From contig JAEZHS010000100.1 of the NCBI GenBank assembly GCA_023436825.1, positions 1 through 20,539 of the forward strand: a stretch of DNA of 20,539 bases, given 5' to 3'. Numbering within the stretch: position 1 is the first letter of the stretch; each line of letters starts with the position of its first letter. A program made the position numbers and the translations under genes. Shown here in pieces: positions 7,252 to 19,863 of this stretch. The DNA comes from Pseudomonadota bacterium (GTDB lineage: Bacteria; Pseudomonadota; Alphaproteobacteria; Reyranellales; Reyranellaceae). The notes under the pieces are model-generated. The model saw nothing but the letters and a program-made list of their open reading frames with translations, was not told the DNA's origin and did not search any database.

Positions 7252-8012
7252 CAGTTGCTCGCTTCGTTCTGGTAGTTCGTGAACAGGTTCTTGCGGCGGA
7301 GTTCGTCGCCGATCTTGAAATGCTGGCGCAGCCGGCTCTCGGCCGCATCGGGATCGCGCTGGACCAGCGACAGGAACACCGCGCGATGAGCGTCGACGAG
7401 GTGCGAGGTGATGGCGGGCTCACGGAAGGTGTCGCGCCGGCGCTCGACGTGGCTGCGCATCAGGAGCGGCGAGATCGCCTCGTAGATCTTCATCAGCGCG
7501 CTCGAGCCGCTCGCCCGCACGATGGCGAGATGGAAGGCATAGTCGGCCTGGCCTCCCTTCTCCGGGTCGTGCAGCGAATCGACCAGCGTGTCGAGCATGC
7601 CGGCCAGCGCCTGCAGGTCGCGCTCGCTCGACCGCTCGCAGGCGAGCCTGATGGCCTGGCACTCGATGGCAATGCGCGCCTGCAGCACGTCGTCGAGGAT
7701 GTTGGGCTCGGGCGCCAGGCAAAGCGTCAGCGCCTGGCCCAGCACCGAGGCGTCGGCCGCGCGCACGTAGGCACCGCGACCATGCCGGATGTCGAGCAGG
7801 CCGAGCATGGCGAGCGAGCGCAACGCCTCGCGCAGCACCGGCCGGCTGACGCCCAACGCCAGCGCAAGCTCGCGCTCGGCCAGCAGGCGATCACCCGCCT
7901 TCAGCTCGCCCGCCAGGAGCCTGTCGCGAAAGAAGGTGAAGACCCGCGCCGCGCCGCCCGGTGTCTCGTCCCCTTCCGACCGGACGATGTCGAGTATGGC
8001 CAGATCTTCCAT
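7251..8012 (-). CDS. FadR-subfamily GntR transcriptional regulator
   Basis: A 253-residue regulator. The winged helix-turn-helix covers about residues 18-85, including ERELALALGVSRPVLREALR and the wing GLLDIRHGRGAYV. The C-terminal FCD effector domain covers about 105-235. Its likely metal ligands are D157 and H161 (DYAFH), H209 and H231. FCD regulators usually sense small organic acids, often through this metal. The gene heads the operon of isomerase and transporter genes and overlaps the isomerase start by one base. A perfect TGGT-N3-ACCA palindrome lies 9 bases upstream of the ATG, so it very probably represses its own operon until an organic-acid inducer binds. No good Shine-Dalgarno sequence is visible between operator and start. 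Confidence 0.93.
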   Translation of the reverse strand: MEDLAILDIVRSEGDETPGGAARVFTFFRDRLLAGELKAGDRLLAERELALALGVSRPVLREALRSLAMLGLLDIRHGRGAYVRAADASVLGQALTLCLAPEPNILDDVLQARIAIECQAIRLACERSSERDLQALAGMLDTLVDSLHDPEKGGQADYAFHLAIVRASGSSALMKIYEAISPLLMRSHVERRRDTFREPAITSHLVDAHRAVFLSLVQRDPDAAESRLRQHFKIGDELRRKNLFTNYQNEASN

Positions 8013-8021
8013 GGTCAGTCC

Positions 8022-8034
8022 GTGGTCTTACCAC
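8022..8034. promoter_or_regulatory. FadR-family operator (GTGGT-N3-ACCAC)
   Basis: GTGGTCTTACCAC is a perfect palindrome with five-base arms and a three-base centre. It contains TGGT-N3-ACCA, the established core for FadR-subfamily regulators (TNGTNNNACNA). It lies 9 bases before the ATG of the FadR-type regulator, where bound protein would block initiation of the whole operon. Confidence 0.72.
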
Positions 8035-8071
8035 TGTAGGGCGCCGCAGGATAGCCTTCAGCGACACAAGC

Positions 8072-8106
8072 GGTTTTTTGGCGGCGTATGGTCCGCCAAA
8101 ATAACC
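8072..8106. repeat. long inverted repeat in the divergent promoter region
   Basis: The left arm GGTTTTTTGGCGG (8072-8084) pairs with CCGCCAAAA and AACC (8093-8106), with one unpaired T at 8102 and an 8-base loop. That gives 13 base pairs. The T-run precedes and the A-run follows the GC core on both strands, which is the reverse of an intrinsic terminator. An operator for another regulator, or a structured 5' leader, fits better. Confidence 0.7.
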
Positions 8107-8336
8107 CACACGGTTCTTGATCCGTTCAATAACAGGGGTTTTGTACAATTGAGGTTGCGGAGCACCCTGAATTGTCACGGCAAGGACGCAACTTTCCAAT
8201 GACGACAGCGTTGATGGACGCTGCGGGGGACAAAAAGTGCGCGTGTGGGGGCCCGTGCCATCGGAAACCCAAAATACCGGCTCATGAGCCTCGCTGGTGC
8301 TGTGACTGAACAATTCCAGGCAGGGTGAGGGTCCCC

Positions 8337-13802
<5,466 letters not shown>

Positions 13803-13803
13803 C

Positions 13804-15705
13804 ATGGCCGACGGATTGCGACCGATGCTCAAGGACGTGGACAAGGTCAACATCCTGCTGATCGACGATCAGCCGGCGAAGCTTTTGAGCTATGAGGTGA
13901 TCCTGGCGGAGCTGGGCGAGAACCTGATCAAGGCGACCTCGCCGCAGGAGGCGCTGGGCCTGCTGCTCAAGACCGACAATGTCGCTGTCGTGCTGATCGA
14001 CGTGGTGATGCCGGGCATCGACGGTTTCCAGCTCGCCGCCATGATCCGCGAACACCCGCGCTTCTCCGACCTCGCCATCATCTTCGTGTCCGCCGTGCAG
14101 ATCGGCGAGACCGACCACCTGCGCGGCTACGAGATCGGCGCCGTCGACTACGTCTCGGTGCCGGTGGTGCCCAAGGTGCTGCGCGCAAAGGTGCGGGTGT
14201 TCGTCGACCTCTACCGCAAGACCCGCCAGCTCGAGACGCTGAACGCCGAGCTCGAGGAGCGGGTGGCCGCGCGCACCGCCGAGCTCGAGGCCTCCAACGA
14301 GCGCCTGCGCCAGAGCGAGGAGCGCCGCTCGATCGCGCTGTCGGCCGGCGATATGGGCTCATGGGAGGTCGATGTCGCGACTGGCCATATCGAATGGGAT
14401 GAAGGGCCGTATCGCATCTTCGGCGTCGATCCCGTCACGTTTCAACCGACCGTCGAGCGCATCGAGGCGATGATGCATCCCGAGGACCGCGACAGGAGCT
14501 CGGTTGCCGACCTCGTCGCCCAGGGCGGATCGCGTTTCCAGGTCGAGTTCCGAATCATCCGGCCGAGCGGCGAGGTGCGCTGGTGCTACGGCGCCGGCAT
14601 CATCTCGCGCGACCTTGCCGGCAAGCCCGTGCGCATGAACGGCGTCACCGTCGACATAACCGACCGCAAGCGCGCCGAGGAGCGCCAGGTGCTGCTGGCG
14701 CGCGAGGTCGACCATCGCGCCAAGAACACGCTGGCGGTCGTGCTGTCGGTGCTGCGATTGACGCGCGCGCCGACCACCCGGGAATTCGTCACCGCCGTCG
14801 AGGGCCGCGTTCATGCGCTGGCCGCCACTCACAACCTCCTGTCCTCGACACGCTGGGAGGGCGCCGACCTGTGCAAGATCGTCGAGGAGGAGATGGCGCC
14901 CTACCACGCGGCGCATCGCCAGCGCGTGATCACCGCCGGGCCGGCCGTGGTGCTGCTGCCGGCGACCGCCCAGGCCATGGCGCTGGCGCTGCACGAGCTT
15001 GCCACCAACGCCGCCAAGTACGGCGCGCTGTCGACCGATACCGGCACCTTGGCCGTGAGCTGGAAGACCAGCGACGACGCCCTGATGCTCGATTGGGTCG
15101 AGACCGGCGGTCCGCCGACCGCCGAGCCGGCGCGGCTTGGCTTCGGCCTCACCATCGTGCGCTCCAGCATCGAGGCGCAGTTCCGCGGCGGCGTCAGCTA
15201 CGACTGGCGTCCCGAGGGCCTGCGCTGCCGGCTTTCCATTCCGGCCGCCCAGATCGCCTCCGTGCCTCGGCTCGCGGAAACGCCGGCCGAAGCGCCGGCC
15301 GACAATCGGGCGCGCCGCAGCCTCGCTGGCATGCGCCTCTTGGTGGTCGAGGACGAGCTTCTGGTCAGCATGCTGCTGCAGGACATCCTGACCGATCTCG
15401 GCGCGGAGGTGGCCGGTCCCTACGGGCGGCTGGCCGACGGCCTCGCCGCCGCCAAGGTGGAGCGCTTCGACGGCGCCATCCTCGATCTCAATCTCGCCGG
15501 CCAGCAGGCCGAGCCGCTGGCCGATCTCCTGCTGGCGCTCGGCGTGCCGTTCGTGTTCATCACCGGCTATCAGCGCGACAGCATCGACCGGCGCTATGCC
15601 AACGTGCCGGTGCTGCCCAAGCCGATCGACGCCGCCGCCCTGGAAAGCGTGCTGCTCACTCTGCTGGGCGGCGAATCCCTGCTGCGGGCCGCGGAAGGCA
15701 ATTAA
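13804..15705 (+). CDS. REC-PAS-HWE histidine kinase-REC hybrid protein
   Basis: A 633-residue cytoplasmic signalling protein. Receiver 1 (about residues 15-130) has phospho-acceptor D66, but the conserved lysine is replaced by V119 (YVSVPVVP). A coiled coil (136-176) and a PAS domain (about 178-290) follow, with SGEVRW and the closing VDITDRKRAEE. The kinase is of the HWE type: H304 in EVDHRAKNTLAV, N402 in HELATNAAKYGALS and the W431-x-E433 motif that names the family. The C-terminal receiver (510-625) has D561, FITGY close to the alphaproteobacterial FAT-GUY motif, and K606. The ATG at 13804 is one base after the poly-HAMP kinase stop; M8 is an alternative start. The two proteins are surely co-expressed, and receiver 1 is a plausible acceptor for phosphate from the upstream kinase (inference). 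Confidence 0.94.
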   Translation: MADGLRPMLKDVDKVNILLIDDQPAKLLSYEVILAELGENLIKATSPQEALGLLLKTDNVAVVLIDVVMPGIDGFQLAAMIREHPRFSDLAIIFVSAVQIGETDHLRGYEIGAVDYVSVPVVPKVLRAKVRVFVDLYRKTRQLETLNAELEERVAARTAELEASNERLRQSEERRSIALSAGDMGSWEVDVATGHIEWDEGPYRIFGVDPVTFQPTVERIEAMMHPEDRDRSSVADLVAQGGSRFQVEFRIIRPSGEVRWCYGAGIISRDLAGKPVRMNGVTVDITDRKRAEERQVLLAREVDHRAKNTLAVVLSVLRLTRAPTTREFVTAVEGRVHALAATHNLLSSTRWEGADLCKIVEEEMAPYHAAHRQRVITAGPAVVLLPATAQAMALALHELATNAAKYGALSTDTGTLAVSWKTSDDALMLDWVETGGPPTAEPARLGFGLTIVRSSIEAQFRGGVSYDWRPEGLRCRLSIPAAQIASVPRLAETPAEAPADNRARRSLAGMRLLVVEDELLVSMLLQDILTDLGAEVAGPYGRLADGLAAAKVERFDGAILDLNLAGQQAEPLADLLLALGVPFVFITGYQRDSIDRRYANVPVLPKPIDAAALESVLLTLLGGESLLRAAEGN

Positions 15706-15879
15706 TAGTCATCACAACGTCAGGTGTGAGCTGTGCGACGTGAGCCTTTGAGATCCGGCAACGCGATGAGGATCACGACGAAGTGTCGGAGTGAAAGCAC
15801 TGCTGGCACTCGGGCCGAGCGGCACAACGAATGGTGGGATCGCCGGCTCGACCCGCCAGAGCGTCTCCCACCAAAGTTA

Positions 15880-15906
15880 TTGACTGAATTGCACTTAAGT
15901 TATAAA
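15880..15906 (+). promoter_or_regulatory. possible sigma-70-like promoter in an AT-rich island
   Basis: TTGACT (15880-15885) and TATAAA (15901-15906) are good matches to -35 and -10 boxes but are separated by only 15 bases, shorter than usual. Nothing recognisable is encoded downstream on this strand, only a 15-codon frame, so it would drive a small RNA if it is active. Confidence 0.25.
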
Positions 15907-16118
15907 ATGCCTCGTTACGCTGCTTCCCGGCGTTCCTGCTCTTTGCATCGTTGATCCGAGACCCCCGAAGGCTGCTGCAGACGCCGCACGCGGCCCGCCC
16001 GGTCGCTTGCCTCCGGACCGACCGGCTCCGCGATTGGGGGCGAGGCCGGTAGCGAAACATGCGTAGCTATCCGAACTCGGAAGGCGGCCCACCAATAGTG
16101 GGTGCAGTCCGTGAACTC

Positions 16119-16154
16119 TACTACGGAAGTACTACCGGAAAGGGCGGAAAGGGC
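16119..16154. repeat. two adjacent short tandem repeats
   Basis: TACTACGGAAG (16119-16129) is followed by the near-copy TACTACCGGAA (16130-16140). GGAAAGGGC then occurs twice back to back at 16137-16154. Both look like slippage products in non-coding DNA. Confidence 0.7.
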
Positions 16155-16226
16155 GCAAACCCTCGAGTTGACTCTCCCTCCTGGCCATCCCGGAGGGCGC
16201 TGGGCTCAGACTTCGGAAACCGGTGA

Positions 16227-16249
16227 GCAGTCGACTGCAGTGCATGCAC
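16227..16249. repeat. palindrome cluster next to an operon end
   Basis: GCAGTCGACTGC (16227-16238) is a perfect 12-base palindrome. GTGCATGCAC (16240-16249) is a perfect 10-base one, and CTGCAG bridges them. They lie 13 bases beyond the ATPase stop codon. There is no T-run, so a classical terminator is not supported. Confidence 0.6.
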
Positions 16250-16261
16250 CGACGTTGCGCT

Positions 16262-17050
16262 TCAGTGGGCGGCGCCTGACCTCCCCGCCTCCTCGCGGAT
16301 CTGAAGCATGATGTCGCGCCGCAGCGCATTGAAGGTGGGATCGGTCAGGAGATCGATGTTGCGCGGCCGCGGCAGGTCGACGGGATTGCGTGAGCGGATG
16401 CGCCCGGGGCGCGCGCTCATGACGTAGACGGTGTCGGCGAGCAGGATCGCCTCGTCGATGTCGTGGGTGATGAAGATCACCGTGCGCTTCATCGTCTCCC
16501 AGACGTGCAGCAGCAGTTCCTGCATCTGCAGGCGGGTCTGCGCGTCGAGCGCACCGAACGGCTCGTCCATGAGGAAGAGCTTGGGCTGCATCAGGAGGCA
16601 GCGCGCGATGCCGACGCGCTGCTTCATACCACCCGAGAGCTGGTCGGGATAATGGCCCTCGAAGCCGGTCAGGCCGACGAGGTCGATGTAGCGCTGGGCT
16701 TCCTTCTGGTAGCTGTCGCGTTTCTGGCGCTGGATGCGCGGCCCGAAGGTGACGTTGTCGCGCACCGTGAGCCAGGGAAACAGCGCCGATTCCTGGAACA
16801 CCACCGCCCGGTCGGGACCGGGCGATCGGGGCGGGCCGCCGTCGATGCTGAGCCGGCCCGCGGTTGGCTGCTCGAAGCCCGCCACGATGTTGAGCAAGGT
16901 CGACTTGCCGCAACCCGACGGGCCCAGCAGGGCGACGAATTCGCCGTCGCCGATCACGAGGTCGACGCCGGTCAGCGCCGTCACCGGATGGCGGCCGGGA
17001 TAGACCTTCTCGATGCCGTGCATCTCCACGGCCTTGGGGTTGGTGCTCAT
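16262..17050 (-). CDS. ABC transporter ATP-binding protein, SsuB/TauB/NrtD family
   Basis: A 262-residue ATPase. Walker A is GPSGCGKST at residues 43-51, the Q-loop is in VVFQESALFPWLTV, and the signature is LSGGMKQR. Walker B is KLFLMDEPFGALD and the switch histidine is in FITHDIDEA. The sequences FPWLTVRDNV and GALDAQTR are typical of the sulfonate, taurine and nitrate importer group. Its ATG overlaps the permease stop in the ATGA arrangement, so the two are translationally coupled. It is the last gene of a three-gene importer operon. The family is firm; the imported compound is unknown. Confidence 0.95.
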   Translation of the reverse strand: MSTNPKAVEMHGIEKVYPGRHPVTALTGVDLVIGDGEFVALLGPSGCGKSTLLNIVAGFEQPTAGRLSIDGGPPRSPGPDRAVVFQESALFPWLTVRDNVTFGPRIQRQKRDSYQKEAQRYIDLVGLTGFEGHYPDQLSGGMKQRVGIARCLLMQPKLFLMDEPFGALDAQTRLQMQELLLHVWETMKRTVIFITHDIDEAILLADTVYVMSARPGRIRSRNPVDLPRPRNIDLLTDPTFNALRRDIMLQIREEAGRSGAAH

Positions 17051-17844
17051 GCGCGGGACAGCGTGCGCCAGTGCAGCACGCGCGCCTGGACTAGAAGCAT
17101 CAGCCGGTCCGAGAGGAAACCGGCCAGCCCGATCGACACCATGTCGGCCAGCACGACGTCCATGCGGCCGACGTAATAGGCGTCCCACAGCACGTAGCCC
17201 AGACCCGACTTCACGGCGACGATCTCGGCCACGATGACGGCGGTCCAGGCGACGCCGAGGCCGAGCCGCATGCCGGTGAAGATGGCGGGCAACGCGTTGG
17301 GAAAGACGACGCGCAGCACGAGGTCGCGCTCGGAGGCGCCCATCATCTGCGCGGCGCGGATCAGGTTGCGGCCGACGTCGCGCGCGCCATGCGTGGCGTT
17401 GATCAGGATGGGATAGAAGGCGCCGAGCGCGATCAGGAAGATCGCGCCGGTGTCGCGGATGCCGAACAGGGCGATCGAGAACGGCAGCCAGGCGGTGATC
17501 GGGATCGGCCGCAGGCCCTGGATCAACGGATCGATGCTGCGTGCGGCGAGCGCGCTCCAGCCAATCCAGATGCCGAGCGGCACGCCCACCACGCAGGCCC
17601 AGAAGAAACCCTGCGCCACGCGGCGCGTCGAGAACCACACCGTGTCGAACCAGGTGCCCGAATAGGGATTGAGGCCGAAGCCGCCGCTGCCGAACGCCCA
17701 CACCTTCCAGGTCTCGAGCACCGTCGAGGGCGCCGGCAGGATTCCGGGCGGCAGGAGCTCCGCGCGGCTCGCCCACTCCCACGACGCCAGCACGACGATC
17801 GGCAGCACCAGGGCCTGCGCCACGAGGCGCAGCCTGGCGGCCAT
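17047..17844 (-). CDS. ABC transporter permease, SsuC/TauC family
   Basis: A 265-residue inner-membrane permease with about six hydrophobic segments. The first is at residues 8-22 (VAQALVLPIVVLASW). PGILPAPSTVLETW in the first periplasmic loop is characteristic of the SsuC/TauC group. The coupling loop has NLIRAAQMMGASERDLVLRV followed by PNALPAIFTGMRLGLG. The ATG at 17844 follows the binding-protein stop by 11 bases. It likely works as a homodimer because the operon has only one permease gene. Confidence 0.94.
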   Translation of the reverse strand: MAARLRLVAQALVLPIVVLASWEWASRAELLPPGILPAPSTVLETWKVWAFGSGGFGLNPYSGTWFDTVWFSTRRVAQGFFWACVVGVPLGIWIGWSALAARSIDPLIQGLRPIPITAWLPFSIALFGIRDTGAIFLIALGAFYPILINATHGARDVGRNLIRAAQMMGASERDLVLRVVFPNALPAIFTGMRLGLGVAWTAVIVAEIVAVKSGLGYVLWDAYYVGRMDVVLADMVSIGLAGFLSDRLMLLVQARVLHWRTLSRA

Positions 17845-17855
17845 GCTTTCGCGCC

Positions 17856-18860
17856 TCACGCCTTGGCCATCTCGGCGGCGATCGAGCGGTCGAAATAGGC
17901 GCCGAGCTCGCCGCTCACGTCCTTGGTGAGCACGCCGAGCTTGTTGAAGGTCGCGGCCTGGCGCTGCATCTGGTCCAGGGTCAGGAACTGGCCGAGCGTC
18001 GTCACCTTGGCGACGTTCTCGGCGATCGATTCGGGCAGGCCGGTATAGGCGGCGATGGTCCTGGCGAACTCGGCCTTGGAGGCGTTCAGCCGGTCCTGGA
18101 TCGCGAGATAGGCCCATACCAGGCGCTTCACGGCCTCGCGGTTCTTGCCCAGGTAGTCGCGATTGACGCCGACCAGCCCGAGCTCGTCGCCGACGGCCTT
18201 CGACCTGGAGTAGTCGAGCGCCTCGATGCGCACGCCCAGCCCCTGCTGCTCGGCCTGCGATTCGTAGGGCTCCCAGCCGATGAAGACGTCGATGTCGCCG
18301 CGCTGCATGGCCTGCAGGAAAGAGGTGCCTGCACCCTGGATGTTGATGATGTTGAGCTTGTTGTATGCCACGCTGGCCTCGGTCAGCGTGGCGGCGAACT
18401 GGAACCACACCGCCGAGCCCGGCGCGATGCCGACCTTGGGGCCGATGAGGTCCTCCCACTTGGCGAGCGCAAGCCCCTTCTTCGCGATCGGGTTCTTGGT
18501 CGACTTGCCGACGCCCATCAGCGCGCCGATGGTCTTGATGCCCTGCGACAGGGCGATCGGCACGTCGGCCGGGCCGATCGAGCCCGCATCGATCGAGCCC
18601 GAGGCGAGCGCGGTGCGCGTGTCGGCATAGCGCGCGAATTTCACCAGCTCGATGTTGACGCCGAGCGGTTTCGCCTCCTCGACGATGTGATGGAAGGGAC
18701 AGACATGCGGCACGTTGTTGGCGCCGAGCGTCAACTTCACCGGCGGATCGAGCGGCGCCGGCTTGGGCGAGAGCGCGTGCGCCCGTCCCGCCAGCAAGGA
18801 TGACGACGCCAGCGTTCCGGCAGCCACGGCAAGCGCATGGCGGCGACGAAGCATTTTCAT
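17856..18860 (-). CDS. periplasmic SsuA/TauA/NrtA-like solute-binding protein
   Basis: A 334-residue exported protein of the NMT1/SsuA type, first gene of the importer operon. Residues 1-29 form a signal peptide with consecutive arginines (MLRRRHALAVAAG, cut after RAHA), possibly a Tat signal. The mature part shows the family layout: FARYADTRTALASGSIDAGSIGPADVP in lobe one, KVGIAPGSAVWFQF at the hinge, and RGDIDVFIGWEPYE in lobe two. Nothing in the pocket identifies the ligand; sulfonates, nitrate, pyrimidines and aromatic acids are all carried by this family. The ATG at 18860 has GGGAGGGG about 4 bases upstream; a second ATG two codons in is less well placed. Confidence 0.92.
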   Translation of the reverse strand: MKMLRRRHALAVAAGTLASSSLLAGRAHALSPKPAPLDPPVKLTLGANNVPHVCPFHHIVEEAKPLGVNIELVKFARYADTRTALASGSIDAGSIGPADVPIALSQGIKTIGALMGVGKSTKNPIAKKGLALAKWEDLIGPKVGIAPGSAVWFQFAATLTEASVAYNKLNIINIQGAGTSFLQAMQRGDIDVFIGWEPYESQAEQQGLGVRIEALDYSRSKAVGDELGLVGVNRDYLGKNREAVKRLVWAYLAIQDRLNASKAEFARTIAAYTGLPESIAENVAKVTTLGQFLTLDQMQRQAATFNKLGVLTKDVSGELGAYFDRSIAAEMAKA

Positions 18861-18890
18861 GGGCCCCTCCCAAGGCGCGCAGCCGGAGTC

Positions 18891-18918
18891 AGTGTAGAGT
18901 GCTGCGGTCGCGCCGCAA
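18891..18918 (-). promoter_or_regulatory. candidate promoter of the SsuA-like operon
   Basis: Read on the minus strand, TTGCGG (18918-18913) and TACACT (18896-18891) are separated by 16 bases. They would start transcription about 25 bases before the binding-protein ATG, leaving room for its GGGAGGGG ribosome site. The -10 matches the consensus at four of six positions and the -35 at three. Confidence 0.4.
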
Positions 18919-18951
18919 TATCCGTGCCGCGTATCGAGGGAGTAAGAAGAC

Positions 18952-19863
18952 GTGCCGATTGTGCTCAGCGAAAACTTCCGCGCCCTGTTCTACGCACCCT
19001 TCTATGCCGCCCATGCGACGGGTGCATTCCGCGACGCGGGCGTGGAAGTCACATTGCGGCCCTCGCCCGATCCCACCGCCGCCGCGCGCGCCCTGCGCTC
19101 GGGGGAGGTCGACGTGATGTGGGGCGGCCCGCTGCGCGTGATGATCGTGCACGACAGCGAGCCGGGCGCCGATCTCGTCTGCTTCGCCGACGTGGTGGCG
19201 CGCGATCCCTTCTTCGTGATCGGCGCCAGGCCGCGGCCCGATTTCGGCCTGGCCGATCTCGCCAAGGTCAAGTTCGCCACGGTGTCCGAGGTGCCGACGC
19301 CGTGGATCTGCCTCGCCGACGACCTGCGTCGCGCCGGCGTCGACCTCGACCGTCTCGACCGAATCTCGGGGCCATCGATGGCCGAGAATGCCGCCGCCAT
19401 CCGCGCCGGCAGGCTCGAGGCGGCGCAGCTCTTCCAGCCCTATGCCGAGGAGCTTCTGGCCTCGGGCGCGGGCCATCTCTGGTACGCCGCCGCCGCGCGC
19501 GGGCTCACCGCCTACACCACGCTGGTGACGCGCCGCGCTACGCTCGAGCGGCGCGCCGACGATCTCCTGAGGATGACGCAGGGCATGCACCGCACGCTGG
19601 GCTGGTTCGCCGCCACACCGGCCGTCGAGATCGCGCGCACGCTGAAAAGCTATTTCCCCGACGTCGGCGAAGCGATCTTCGCCGCCGCCATCGAGCGCTA
19701 TCGCAAGCTCGGCCTGTGGGGGCCCGATCCGGTGATCCGCCGCGAAGGTTACGACCGCCTGCACGCCGCCATGCGCGCCGCGGGTGCGCTCAAGCGCGAC
19801 ATCCCCTACGAGCTCTGCGTCGACACGAGCTTGGCCGAACGCGCCAAGAGCATCACCGCTTGA
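18952..19863 (+). CDS. NMT1/THI5-like binding-protein-fold protein lacking a signal peptide
   Basis: A 303-residue protein with the NMT1/THI5-like fold of SsuA-type receptors: FYAPFYAAHATGAFRDAGV, then ALRSGEVDVMWGGPLRVMI, then AAIRAGRLEAAQLFQPYAE. It begins at a GTG (18952) directly with the mature domain. An in-frame TAA at 18943-18945, three codons upstream, excludes a signal peptide. GGGAG 9 bases before the GTG supports the start. It is therefore predicted to be cytoplasmic and cannot serve as a normal periplasmic receptor for the importer from which it diverges. The cysteine cluster of yeast Thi5 is absent, so pyrimidine synthesis is not supported. A cytoplasmic sensor or an enzyme is more likely. 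Its 3' end overlaps the convergent phosphatase gene by 11 bases. Confidence 0.85.
   Translation: MPIVLSENFRALFYAPFYAAHATGAFRDAGVEVTLRPSPDPTAAARALRSGEVDVMWGGPLRVMIVHDSEPGADLVCFADVVARDPFFVIGARPRPDFGLADLAKVKFATVSEVPTPWICLADDLRRAGVDLDRLDRISGPSMAENAAAIRAGRLEAAQLFQPYAEELLASGAGHLWYAAAARGLTAYTTLVTRRATLERRADDLLRMTQGMHRTLGWFAATPAVEIARTLKSYFPDVGEAIFAAAIERYRKLGLWGPDPVIRREGYDRLHAAMRAAGALKRDIPYELCVDTSLAERAKSITA

Larger units (their letters stand above)
8013..8336. other. divergent intergenic region between regulator and hybrid kinase
   Basis: A 324-bp region without a convincing gene. It holds the FadR-type operator next to the regulator and a strong inverted repeat at 8072-8106. An AT-richer stretch (8107-8150) contains TTGATC, TACAAT and the palindrome TTGTACAA. 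From about 8150 to the kinase start the sequence returns to GC-rich DNA. No promoter on either strand has both a good -35 and -10 at normal spacing. TACAGT overlapping the operator edge is a weak -10 candidate for the regulator operon. Confidence 0.7.
15706..16261. other. 556-bp intergenic region without a recognisable gene
   Basis: No open frame here looks like a real protein. The region begins with 150 bases of ordinary GC-rich sequence. An AT-rich island follows (15873-15910) with possible promoter boxes, then an inverted repeat CCGGTCG/CGACCGG (15999-16025, 13-base loop). Next come short tandem repeats (16119-16154) and a hairpin CCCTCC/GGAGGG (16176-16197). A palindrome cluster lies at 16227-16249. 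There is no clear intrinsic terminator for either convergent gene. A small RNA or a decayed element remains possible. Confidence 0.6.

Noticed and set aside
8072..8106. Intrinsic terminator
   Set aside because: On both strands the stem is followed by A residues, not T residues, and the element lies between two gene starts.
16227..16249. Cloning-vector polylinker, because SalI-, PstI- and SphI-like sites are adjacent
   Set aside because: The order resembles a polylinker but the spacing and flanks differ, and neighbouring sequence is ordinary genomic DNA.
16102..16311. A 69-codon plus-strand frame reaching into the ATPase gene
   Set aside because: It overlaps the C-terminal coding sequence of the ATPase on the other strand, contains the short tandem repeats and has no ribosome site.
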